From CAWGOF01 sp963824225 (GTDB lineage: Bacteria; Acidobacteriota; Polarisedimenticolia; Polarisedimenticolales; Polarisedimenticolaceae): a stretch of 64,000 nucleotides of DNA. The first letter of the stretch is position 1. Each line of letters starts with the position of its first letter. Shown in pieces: positions 44,923-54,000 of this stretch. The position numbers and the translations under genes were made by a program. Under the pieces are notes generated by a model. It had not been told where the DNA came from. It was given only the letters and a program-made list of their open reading frames with translations, and did no database searches. The stretch covers positions 2,728,001-2,792,000 of the forward strand of contig CAWGOF010000003.1 of NCBI GenBank assembly GCA_963824225.1. The letters are read 5' to 3'.

Positions 44923-45135
44923 ATGGACACCGCCCGCATCGACGCCTTGACCCCCGCCGAGATCCAAGACGCGCTCTTGCTCGTCGGTGTGTTCGAGGGC
45001 TCGTGCATGACCGTCGCCGAGGCGGACGAATGGCGGCGGCGTGTCCTGGCTCGGGCGGCCTTCCTCGACCTCTCGCCGGACGCCCTGCCCGCCGACGAAT
45101 GCGGACCGGTCGTATCCGCCTCGCCCCTTCCGTAG
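44923..45135 (+). CDS. Small hypothetical protein (70 aa)
   Basis: ATG 44923; the product begins MDTARIDALTPAEIQDALLL and has an acidic helical N-terminal half (SCMTVAEADEWRRRVLARAA). It looks like coding DNA by composition but no ribosome site stands out and no relatives are recognised. It lies 61 bases after the truncated regulator and could belong to the same decayed locus. Confidence 0.4.
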   Translation: MDTARIDALTPAEIQDALLLVGVFEGSCMTVAEADEWRRRVLARAAFLDLSPDALPADECGPVVSASPLP

Positions 45136-45412
45136 CCGTCGAGTTCGCCGTAGCAGGAAGCGTCTCGCGTCTCCCCGCCGCCGACTACTTCGACACCTAT
45201 TCCAATTGTCGACGTTGAAAACAGTCGTCTACCTGGCTCCCCCGGCAGCGCGCGTTTCAACAGGGGAGAGCCACCGAAATCAAGCCAATCTGTAACCACG
45301 TATCGTGCCGTACCAGATTCGCTGGCGGGCGACAGTGGTGGGCGTCAGGTAGTCGGGTTCGCGACGGGGCAAGTGCCGTCCCAATGATCCGTAGACGGAG
45401 CAGCTCCTCCAA

Positions 45413-46225
45413 TCATTCGACGACTGAAACGCGATCCCCCACCGCCAATTGCTCGCCCCACGTCTCGGCCATGAGGTAGTGGCCGAAGCCGACCTCGGAC
45501 CCGATCCGTCGATACTGCGCTAACGTCCGGAGCGGATCGCGGCTGTTGCACTCGCCCGTCTCCTGGTCGGTCGTCGTCGCAACGCATCGCGTGCAGGGCT
45601 TGATCCAGCGGAGCGTGGTGTCGCAAATCGCAATCCTCCTCCACTCGTCCTCGGCGTAAGGAGCCGCGCCCCGAACGACCAGGTTCGGCCGAAACCGGTT
45701 CATCGGAATCGGCGCGGCCATGCGCGCGTTGAGGTCCGCGAGCGATTCCTCGCTCGTAAGGTGGAACGGGGTGGCGTCCTGCAGGCTCGAGTTCAGCTCG
45801 TAAAACGGAACGTTCAGAGCGCCGACGTCGGGAACGAAAGACATGAGCCGGCAGCGAGCGCCAAGCGCTCGCGTGAACCAGTCGTCCGCCTCCCGGCTCA
45901 CCGGAATGACCGGCGCGCTGCGACGCCATAGCTGGATGTGCGTGATCCGATTGGTCGTCGGATTGAACATCGGCCGAGCGATCTCGAGGTCGGGCATCCC
46001 ACCCGTGTGCACTCGAACTCCGTGCGCCGTGATCGTCGCCTCGACGCGCGCCATCTGCGGGTAGTCGCGCATGTGCATGAACCAGCCGGCCTCGTCGACG
46101 AGCAACCAAGTCCGGTCGCCAACTAGGCGGCCGTTCTCGAGTGGGGCAACGCGAACGCTCACGCCGCGTAGCGACTTGACGGGATAGATATGGATCCCAG
46201 AGAGCTCGATCCCGGGAGTCCTCAT
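45413..46225 (-). CDS. MOSC domain protein
   Basis: 270 residues. An N-terminal MOSC_N beta-barrel (SGIHIYPVKSLRGVSVRVAP, WLLVDEAGWFMHMRDYPQMA) precedes a MOSC domain (RFRPNLVVRG, IKPCTRCVATTTDQETGE). The Cys in IKPCTRC corresponds to the residue that coordinates molybdenum-cofactor sulfur in mARC/YcbX-type enzymes, which reduce N-hydroxylated substrates. Start ATG 46225 has no strong ribosome site. Confidence 0.85.
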   Translation of the reverse strand: MRTPGIELSGIHIYPVKSLRGVSVRVAPLENGRLVGDRTWLLVDEAGWFMHMRDYPQMARVEATITAHGVRVHTGGMPDLEIARPMFNPTTNRITHIQLWRRSAPVIPVSREADDWFTRALGARCRLMSFVPDVGALNVPFYELNSSLQDATPFHLTSEESLADLNARMAAPIPMNRFRPNLVVRGAAPYAEDEWRRIAICDTTLRWIKPCTRCVATTTDQETGECNSRDPLRTLAQYRRIGSEVGFGHYLMAETWGEQLAVGDRVSVVE

Positions 46226-46460
46226 CGCCAGAACGACAACACGGTCCGGTACGCCGCGAACCGGCCGAGGCACGAGACGTTCGCGCCCGAGAGACCGGCC
46301 GACATCATCGCACTGATGACGAACATGGAAGGTGCCGCGTGCGAGGAGCTTGTGCCGCAGATTCTCGAGGCGATCGGCCAAGAGTTCACAAAGATCCTGC
46401 CGCATGATCGTCCGCGTGCAGGCCGGGCTTGACACCGGCCCTCGACCGGATCCATCATAC

Positions 46461-46469
46461 CTAAGTTAG
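46461..46469. promoter_or_regulatory. Possible PadR operator palindrome
   Basis: CTAA-G-TTAG is a 9-base palindrome 3 bases before the padR start codon, in the position where an autoregulating PadR could bind. Short, so low certainty. Confidence 0.3.
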
Positions 46470-46471
46470 TT

Positions 46472-46810
46472 ATGGGAACGAAGCCGCCGATGGGCGACCT
46501 GCTGCCAGGTACGCTCGACATGCTGATCCTCAAGACGCTCAGCCGCGGCTCGCTGCACGGCTACGGCATCGCGCAGTTCATCCAGCGCGCGTCCTCTGAC
46601 GTGCTGAAAGTCGAGGAGGGCGCGCTGTATCCGGCGCTGCATCGCCTCGAAGTGCGCGGGTGGCTACGGGCCACGTGGGGCACGTCGGACAACAACCGCC
46701 GCGCGAAGTTCTACCGGCTCAGCGCCCTCGGCCGGCGCGAGCTCGAGGCCGAGGCCGACTATTGGCGCCGCGTGGCAACCGCCGTCACGCAGGTGATGCA
46801 GACCGGCTGA
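46472..46810 (+). CDS. PadR-family transcriptional regulator
   Basis: 112 residues. The N-terminal winged helix reads LLPGTLDMLILKTLSRGSLHGYGIAQFIQ with SDVLKVEEGALYPALHRLE (each within limit in part), the PadR signature, and the tail is helical. It overlaps the next gene's ATG (TGATG). This PadR-plus-permease arrangement is the ADOP locus of Acidobacteriota. A small palindrome CTAAGTTAG (46461-46469) just upstream may be its operator. Confidence 0.88.
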   Translation: MGTKPPMGDLLPGTLDMLILKTLSRGSLHGYGIAQFIQRASSDVLKVEEGALYPALHRLEVRGWLRATWGTSDNNRRAKFYRLSALGRRELEAEADYWRRVATAVTQVMQTG

Positions 46811-49518
46811 TGAAGATCCTGCACGACGCGATCGGTGTGTGGCATCGGCTCACAGCCTTGTTCAGCCGGCGCCGCCGCGACCGGGATCTGAACGACGAAC
46901 TCGATTTTCATCTCGCGCTGCGGCAGGCCGAATACGAACGCGCCGGCGCGTCGTCCGGCGACGCGCGCCTGGCCGCACGGCGACAGTTCGGCAACCGCGC
47001 AAGCCTCAAGGAGCAGACAGACGACATGTGGAAATTCCCCTCGTTCGAGAGCCTCGTCCAGGATGTTCGCTACGCCATCCGCAGCCTGATCAAGACGCCG
47101 GGCTTCAGCGTCGTCGCTGTCCTGGTGCTGGCGCTTGGCATCGGCGCGAACACGGCGATGTTCAGCCTGGTGGACGCGATGCTCCTGCGTGGCCTGCCGT
47201 ACCCCGACGCCGATCGGCTGGTGGTGCTCATTGGGAACGTGCAGCGCGCTACGGTGGAGCGCCGCGGCAATTCGCTTCCCGACCATCAGGACTGGCGATC
47301 GATGTCCACGCATTTCGACGGCATGGCCGCGTATAACGGGTTCAGCACCACGCTGCTTGGCGTGGACGATCCGGCGCGCATCATGGCCGAAGGCGTATCA
47401 GCGCCGTACTTTTCCCTGCTGGGCGTGGCGCCGGCCTACGGCCGCACCTTCCGCGAGGAGGAAGACTCGGTACCAGATCGCGACTACGTGGCGGTCTTGA
47501 GCGACGGCCTCTGGCGGCGTCGCTTCGGAGCGGACCCGTCGATCGTCAACAAGACGATCCAGCTCAGCGGACGCACCTACACGGTGCTGGGCATCATGCC
47601 GCCCGGGTTCACCGGCGTGCAGGACTCGGCCGACCTGTGGGTGCCGTTCATCCTCGCCGGCTATCCGCCCGACAACCGCAGCACCCGCGGCTTCCAGACA
47701 CTGGCCCGGCTGAAGACCGGCTCGACGATCGAGCAGGCGCAGGCGGAACTCAACGTCATCTCCGCCGGGCTCGCAGCCGCCTACAAGGACACCAATGACA
47801 AGCGCGGCGTGGAAGTCAGTCCGCTCAAGGTGGAGACCTTCGGCCAGCTCCAGCCGATCCTGCTCACGCTGATGGCGGCCGTGAGCATCGTGCTGCTGAT
47901 TGCCTGCACGAATGTCGCGAACCTGCTGATTGGCCGGTCGGAGGCACGACAGAAGGAAATCGCCGTGCGCACCGCTCTCGGCGCCGGGCCGGCGCGGCTG
48001 TTCCGCCAGCTGATCACCGAGAGCTGCGTGCTCACGCTCACCGGCGCGGCCGCCGGGCTCGGTGTCGCGTACGCAGTGGTCCGCGCGCTTCCGGCCGCCA
48101 GCCCCATCCAGTTCCCCACGTTCGTCCGGCCCGGGTTGAACGCGCCCGTCCTCCTCTTCACGATCGTGGTCGCCATCGCCGGCGGCGTGTTGCTCGGCCT
48201 TGCGCCGGCGATGCACTCGCGGCTATCGCGCATGACCGAGGCCCTCAAGGAATCCTCACGCGGTTCCGCCGGCGTCAGAGCACAACGCCTTCGCGCCATG
48301 CTGGTGGTCGCGGAAGTGGCGATGGCGATTGTCCTGTTCATCGGCGCAGGGCTGATGATTCGATCGGGGCAGAAACTTTCGGCCGTGGACCCCGGTTTCG
48401 ATACGTCAGGTCTGCTTGTGGTGAATCTGAGCATGCCGAGGCAGCCTGAGCCACCGGCGACGGCACCGGCGACGGCACCGGCGACGGCACCGGCGCCCGG
48501 CCAGCCGGCTCCGCCGCCACCGCCGTTCGTGCTGTCCACACGGGATCTCTTGGATCGCGTGCGCGCGGTCCCTGGCGTGACTGCAGCCGGTCTCACCTCC
48601 GATGTGCCACTCACCGGCGCCGGCTCAGCCGTGTTCTACACCGCCGAAGGTGACACGACGACCGACGCGCAAACGATGCCGCGCGCGTACTGGCACCGCG
48701 TGAGTCCCGGCTTCTTCGACACGATGCGTCTACCGATGAAGTTGGGACGGAGGTTCGAGGATACCGAGGCCACGCCGGACAGCAACGTCGTCATCGTGAG
48801 CGAGAACCTCACGCGGAGGTTCTGGCCGAGTCAGGACCCCATCGGCAAGCGCATCAAGTTTGGCCCACCCACCTCGACCAACCCCTGGCTCACCATCGTC
48901 GGCATCGTTGGCGAATCGAAGTATCGCGCGCTGCCCGCCAACCCGACCAACGATCCCGATCTGTACCTGCCGGCGCTCAGCCGATCGCCACAGACGATTG
49001 TGGTTCGGACCGCCGGGGACCCAGCGGCGCTGACGTCTGCGGTCCGAGCCGCCCTTCGCCGCGATCAACCGTCCATCGCCGTGTTCGGTGAAACCACGAT
49101 GGGCGATCTGGTGGATTCGCAGACGTCAGCGTCCCGCTTCACCACGTGGATCCTCGGCCTGTTTGCGACGACCGCCCTGGTGCTGTCGGTGATTGGCATC
49201 TATGGCGTCATGTCGTATCTGGTTACGCAGCGCACGCGCGAATTCGGCATCCGGCTGGCGCTTGGCGCCACGCGCATGGACGTGGTGCGCACGGTCCTTC
49301 GCCACGGCGCGGTGCTCATCGCCATCGGCACGGTCATCGGCATCGGCGTGACCGCCGCGCTGTACAAACTGTTCAGCTCGATGCTCTTCGAGGTCACGGC
49401 GATCGATGTGTCATCGGCGCTGGCGATACTCGCGCTCGTTGGCGCCGCCGTGCTCGCCTGCCTCATCCCCGCCATCCGCGCGACGCGCGTCGATCCGGTG
49501 ACGGCGTTACGGAACTAG
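46810..49518 (+). CDS. ADOP-type FtsX/MacB-like orphan ABC permease
   Basis: 902 residues. N-terminal ADOP segment (about 1-85) with LNDELDFHLALRQAEYERAG, then TM1 and a MacB periplasmic domain, an FtsX three-helix block (about 350-470), a second periplasmic domain and a second FtsX block ending LIPAIRATRVDPVTALRN. No ABC ATPase is adjacent, hence orphan. A Pro/Ala insert encoded by 3.7 copies of a 12-base repeat lies near residue 550. Such permeases are greatly duplicated in Acidobacteriota; their substrate is unknown. Confidence 0.88.
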   Translation: MKILHDAIGVWHRLTALFSRRRRDRDLNDELDFHLALRQAEYERAGASSGDARLAARRQFGNRASLKEQTDDMWKFPSFESLVQDVRYAIRSLIKTPGFSVVAVLVLALGIGANTAMFSLVDAMLLRGLPYPDADRLVVLIGNVQRATVERRGNSLPDHQDWRSMSTHFDGMAAYNGFSTTLLGVDDPARIMAEGVSAPYFSLLGVAPAYGRTFREEEDSVPDRDYVAVLSDGLWRRRFGADPSIVNKTIQLSGRTYTVLGIMPPGFTGVQDSADLWVPFILAGYPPDNRSTRGFQTLARLKTGSTIEQAQAELNVISAGLAAAYKDTNDKRGVEVSPLKVETFGQLQPILLTLMAAVSIVLLIACTNVANLLIGRSEARQKEIAVRTALGAGPARLFRQLITESCVLTLTGAAAGLGVAYAVVRALPAASPIQFPTFVRPGLNAPVLLFTIVVAIAGGVLLGLAPAMHSRLSRMTEALKESSRGSAGVRAQRLRAMLVVAEVAMAIVLFIGAGLMIRSGQKLSAVDPGFDTSGLLVVNLSMPRQPEPPATAPATAPATAPAPGQPAPPPPPFVLSTRDLLDRVRAVPGVTAAGLTSDVPLTGAGSAVFYTAEGDTTTDAQTMPRAYWHRVSPGFFDTMRLPMKLGRRFEDTEATPDSNVVIVSENLTRRFWPSQDPIGKRIKFGPPTSTNPWLTIVGIVGESKYRALPANPTNDPDLYLPALSRSPQTIVVRTAGDPAALTSAVRAALRRDQPSIAVFGETTMGDLVDSQTSASRFTTWILGLFATTALVLSVIGIYGVMSYLVTQRTREFGIRLALGATRMDVVRTVLRHGAVLIAIGTVIGIGVTAALYKLFSSMLFEVTAIDVSSALAILALVGAAVLACLIPAIRATRVDPVTALRN
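48452..48495 (+). repeat. 12-bp tandem repeat inside ADOP gene
   Basis: Unit CACCGGCGACGG repeated 3.7 times; in frame it encodes Pro-Ala-Thr-Ala units in the loop between the permease blocks. Confidence 0.8.
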
Positions 49519-49653
49519 GCGTTCGGACCCGAAATCAAGGCAATCCGCGATGTTCTCGCCGATGTCCGCGTCGGCGTGCGGCGTTTCCAACCCGTTGCGA
49601 GCTGCTGCCGAGCCGACTGTCGTGGCTCCGTTCTCCCTCGAGAATGCGGCAGC

Positions 49654-49674
49654 AAAGATCGCTGGCGCAATACA
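49654..49674. repeat. 21-bp direct repeat, left copy
   Basis: AAAGATCGCTGGCGC then A and ATACA. The second copy at 50975-50995 has C in place of A. The two flank the unknown secreted gene. Confidence 0.75.
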
Positions 49675-49735
49675 GACCCGGTCGATTTCGTCGCCAGACC
49701 ATAGTTGTCTGTGGCGTTGAAGCGCCGTGGCGGCA

Positions 49736-50845
49736 TCACCGCGCCGAGCTACTCGGCGTCTTTCGGACCTCGAGATCGTAACCGCCGGCGGTGGTCTGGA
49801 CGATTGACTGAAAGTGGTACCCCTTGGTCCACTCGGGCGACTCGTGTTGCCAATTGATCACAATCTGCCCCTCTGATCTTTGAATCAGCGCGGTACCTCG
49901 CACCACCACGCCAAAGTTGTCGAACGACGCTTCGTAGGGTATGCGCTGGCCCTCGTGCGCCGAGGTCAGCGACGGGAGGGCAGGCCGAAAGGCGATGCGA
50001 CCGACATGCGCGCCATCCACATGTCGGTACTCGGTAATGTCGCCAGTCGGCGTGGTCATGATCTCGATTCTCGTCCCATCAGCTACATCGCATCGATACA
50101 TCCTCCCGCCGGGGGCGTCGATGGCTTTGAACGTTCGCCGCCAGGAGTTCGACACTACGCCGTCCTTCGAGGAGTATTGAGACTTTCCGAACGGGAACGT
50201 GAAGATGAAGACATTGGATCGATAGCCGGTGCGGCTGAGTTGCTCCGCACTTGTGGCGCGTTCCGCCGTAATGGAGAAGTCCTGGCCATCGATCGCAATC
50301 CTGTTCTTCAAGGCCGACGCTGCCTTCTCGCGGAAGAAGAGCAGGAACAGAGCGTCTCTGTTGTGCCCCATCTGATTTGCCAGGCCTGCGTGGAGGTCGC
50401 TCATCCGTTGCCCCTCTCCAAATGTCATCGACAGTTCCACGGGCCGGTCGTCCTTGTCCCGGAACTTGATGTCCACCCCTTGCGGCGATCCCTTGGCCCC
50501 GACTACGGCGTAAGTCATCTCGCGATAGAAACCGCCGCCGCCCCGAAACGCCTGGGCGCCTGCTTCGGAATTGAAGTAGTGCACTTGGTTCTTGCCGCCC
50601 GCCCGTTCAGTGAAGAAGACCTGCACCGTTGCGCCATTGAGGCTCCGTGGATCAGGAGTACTCCTCGCCTCAACCGCCTCATAGGTGGGATGCGTCGGCA
50701 TCCATAGGATCCAATGGCTGTCGGAATGAGCCAACGAAGTGTTGAATGGGATCAATAACGGCGTCTCGGACTGCGCCCGCGCCACCGGTGTCAGAGCGGC
50801 GACCGCCAGACCGAGCACCGTCACCTGCATGAATCGTTTCAACAT
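49736..50845 (-). CDS. Secreted protein of unknown function
   Basis: 369 residues. Signal peptide from ATG 50845 (MLKRFMQVTVLGLAVAALT, cleavage after ARA-Q). Mature part beta-rich (SEGQIVINWQHES, GGKNQVHYFNSEAG) with no recognised domain. AGGA stands 7 bases before ATG 50845. The base composition is lower in GC than the surrounding genes and near-identical direct repeats stand on both sides, hinting at insertion. The stop lies 217 bases beyond the ADOP end, convergent. Confidence 0.6.
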   Translation of the reverse strand: MLKRFMQVTVLGLAVAALTPVARAQSETPLLIPFNTSLAHSDSHWILWMPTHPTYEAVEARSTPDPRSLNGATVQVFFTERAGGKNQVHYFNSEAGAQAFRGGGGFYREMTYAVVGAKGSPQGVDIKFRDKDDRPVELSMTFGEGQRMSDLHAGLANQMGHNRDALFLLFFREKAASALKNRIAIDGQDFSITAERATSAEQLSRTGYRSNVFIFTFPFGKSQYSSKDGVVSNSWRRTFKAIDAPGGRMYRCDVADGTRIEIMTTPTGDITEYRHVDGAHVGRIAFRPALPSLTSAHEGQRIPYEASFDNFGVVVRGTALIQRSEGQIVINWQHESPEWTKGYHFQSIVQTTAGGYDLEVRKTPSSSAR

Positions 50846-50974
50846 GATCATGTCCTGACCGCGTGAAGTGCACGCCCGCGCCACGGCGTCGCGATCGAGA
50901 ACATCCCGCGCGACCTCACGCGAGCCGCCTTCGAGTGCGATGCCGTGGTCGTGTTGGCCGGAGAACGTCGTGGT

Positions 50975-50995
50975 AAAGATCGCTGGCGCCATACA
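50975..50995. repeat. 21-bp direct repeat, right copy
   Basis: AAAGATCGCTGGCGC then C and ATACA, 20 of 21 identical to 49654-49674, same orientation, 1.3 kb away. Weaker similarity extends about 15 bases to the left (GAGAA shared). Confidence 0.75.
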
Positions 50996-51007
50996 CGCTA
51001 CACTAGC

Positions 51008-54000
51008 TCAATGGCCGGACTCGAGCGGGCCCGGTTCGGCGAGCACAAACCCTTGCGCATAATCCACGTTCATCGCCTTGAGGTGTTCCAGGAGGGGCTT
51101 GGTCTCGACCGATTCGGCGATGATCTTGAGGCCCATCGCGTGGCCGATGTCACACATGGAGCGGACCATGGCGTCACCGATGGGATCATCGAGAATATCC
51201 TTGATGAATGCACCGTCGATCTTGAGGTAATCTACGCGCAAAGCCTTGAGGTAGCCAAACGACGACAGGCCCGTGCCGAAATCGTCCAGCGCGAATTCGC
51301 AACCGAGCTCCGTCAGCGCGGAGATAAAGTGCCTGGCATGTTGGAGGTTGGTTACCAGCGCGGTCTCGGTGATTTCGAAGCAGATTGACGTCGGCAGCAA
51401 CTTGGTCTCATCAAGCTGCGCGAGCGTAAAGTCGAGGAACCCCTCATCGCCCAACGATTGCCCCGAAATATTGATTCCGTAGCTCGCGACGCCTTCAGTC
51501 TGCCGGGCTCGGAGCAGAGGAAAGACGGTCCGAATGACCCAGCGGTCGATCGCCCGCATTTGCTGATAACGCTCGGCCGCCGGGATGAATGCACTGGGAC
51601 AGATCGTTTGGCCGTCTACATCGCGAAGGCGCAGGAGAACCTCGCCGCGATCACAGGGCATCGCCTCGTCCCTGAGAGACACGATCGGCTGAAAGTGGAA
51701 ATGGAATCGCCCTTCGGCAAGCGCCTCTTGGATCCGACCGACCCATTGCATTTCGCCGTGCCGCTGCGCCAGATCTCTATCGCTCGGCACGTAGATGTGC
51801 ACGCGGTTACGACCTTGTTCCTTCGCGGCATAGCAAGCCTGGTCGGCGGCGCGCAGCACGGCTTGCAGCGTATCCCCGCCCTCGGGAATCGGCACCAGAC
51901 CGATGCTGACGCCGATCATGAAGCTCTTGTCCTCCCAGACGAAACGGGCTTCCTCGAGCGCCTGTCGCAAGTCACCCGCTACGCGTGAGACCTGTTTCAG
52001 CGTGCAGTGCTCCAAGAGGACCCCGAATTCATCGCCGCCGAGCCGCGCCAACGTGTCGCGCTTGCGTATGTGGGGGGCCATCAGCGCACCGATCTGGCGC
52101 AGCAGCTCGTCGCCCGCCATATGACCCGATGTGTCATTGACGACCTTGAACTGGTCGAGGTCGAGGTACAACAGCGCGTGCTGCGTGCCCGCCGAGAGAG
52201 TCGAGAGGACACGCTCGAGGCGGCGCTCGAACTCGGTGCGGTTGACGAGTCCGGTCACGGCGTCGTGGGTCGCCTGGTAGCTGAGCCGTTCCGAGTGTTG
52301 GTGCTTTTCGCTGATGTCCCGGCTGATGCCGAGCAACGCCGTTACGTCCCCCTGCCGATTTCGGATGGGAACCGTTTGGGTATCCAACCAGCGGTGAGTG
52401 CCTTTCAGCCCTGTGACCTCATACTCGAGCGTCCCCTGTCCACCACGGAAGACTGCCTCGGTAAGCTGCTGGAACGCCTGCCGGTGCTCCGCTGTGACGA
52501 GATCTAGCAGGGGCGTGGCTGCGGCCTGTTCGAAGCTGTCGGCTTCAATCAGTTCGAGCCCGGCCCGATTGATCTGTAGCAACACCCCGTTGCTACCCAA
52601 GAGCATGATGCAATTGGGCTCGGCCTCGATGATGGTCCGCAGAAACGCTTCCTGCTCCGCGAGCGCGTCATTTATCCGCTTGCGCTCGCTGATGTCCTCG
52701 ATCGCCAGGAGAATCACACCCGCGCGGTGCCGGCCGCCTACCAGCTTCCGGGCATTGAGGAGCATGGTTTTCTCCCCGATCCGTGGAAAGACATTGGCCA
52801 CCTCGTAGCCTTGGAAGTGGGCGTTGTCGTGCAGGATCTCCTCGAGCAACGTGCGCAGCCTGGGGATGTTCCACTGCCCCTCGTCCAACTCATAGAGCAG
52901 GCAGTGCTCGGTCTCGGCAGGAGTTGTCTGGAAGCACGCATAGAAAGCGCCGTTGGCCCTCGCAATTCGGAGATCGCCGCCCAGCACGAGCAACGGTTGT
53001 CGCAGGGTCTCGACGATGGCATCCAAGTAGTCGCTTGACTCGCTCAGCGCCTCATTCAAGTCGTTCAGCTCGTGGTTGCGGTTCTGCAACTCTTCATTGG
53101 TCGTCGTCAGCTCCTCGTTGGTCGATTGCAGCTCCTCCTGGGCGGTCTCGAGCTCCTCGTTGGTGCTCTGGAGCTCCTCGTTCGCAGACAGGACTTCCTC
53201 GTGGGCGGATTTCAGCTCTTCCTTGGCGGCCTGGTGCTCTTCGGTGTTCGCCTGAAGGTAACCCCGGGTGGCGGCGAGGTCGTGCTTGAGTTGGAGGATT
53301 TCATGATCTCTTTCTGTCGCAGCCTCTGCCGCTTCCGCACCTGCCCCGGATAGCTTGGCCCACCATTGGACTAACCACGCCGCTGCCGGGTTGGGCTCGC
53401 CGCGGGGCGGGGTCGGGGCCTGAGTAAAGAGGATGGCATGACAACGGTCCTCGATCTCGGGCACCTTGAGAGGGATCACTTCGATGTGAATCTCCCGCAT
53501 CTCACCCGACGTCTCGTCTCGCAGGCCTGCCAAACGCACGGGCGCATCCTGCTGTCGGGCGGCTTGGATCGCTGGCACGAGCTCGACTAGCAGGCCCGGG
53601 CTCGCAAGCTTCTGGAGGTTCAAACTCGCGGGACCGCGCGCGTGCTCGAGATAGCGAGAGGTCTCCCCATGGAAGTAGAGGATGTTCAGGTCGCCGTCGA
53701 TGAGAACGCAGGCCGGGGCGTAGCGCGCGAGAAGGAGGCGCTCGGTCACCCGCTGTGCCTGCTCCATGTAGACGGCGGGGGCCGCTGCGATAGTTCCGCG
53801 AGACCGTGGGAGTGCCGCAGGCCCGCCAGCTCTGAGCTCCAGGCCTACGCGCGCTGGGCCGGCTTTTCTCCGGTAGATCTTGTGGCGTTTGTCCACGAGC
53901 TCGAACAGGTCCGAGAACTGGCCCATGGTCTCCGACGGCCCCAGGATCAGGTAGCCCTGGGGCTTCAAAGCGTAGTGGAACAGCGGGATGACTTGGCTCT

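Noticed and set aside
46241..46432. Plus-strand helical reading frame ending GRA before padR
   Set aside because: PADIIALMTNMEGAACEELV reads like protein, but no start or family can be assigned and the frame runs back through the MOSC gene's 5' end.
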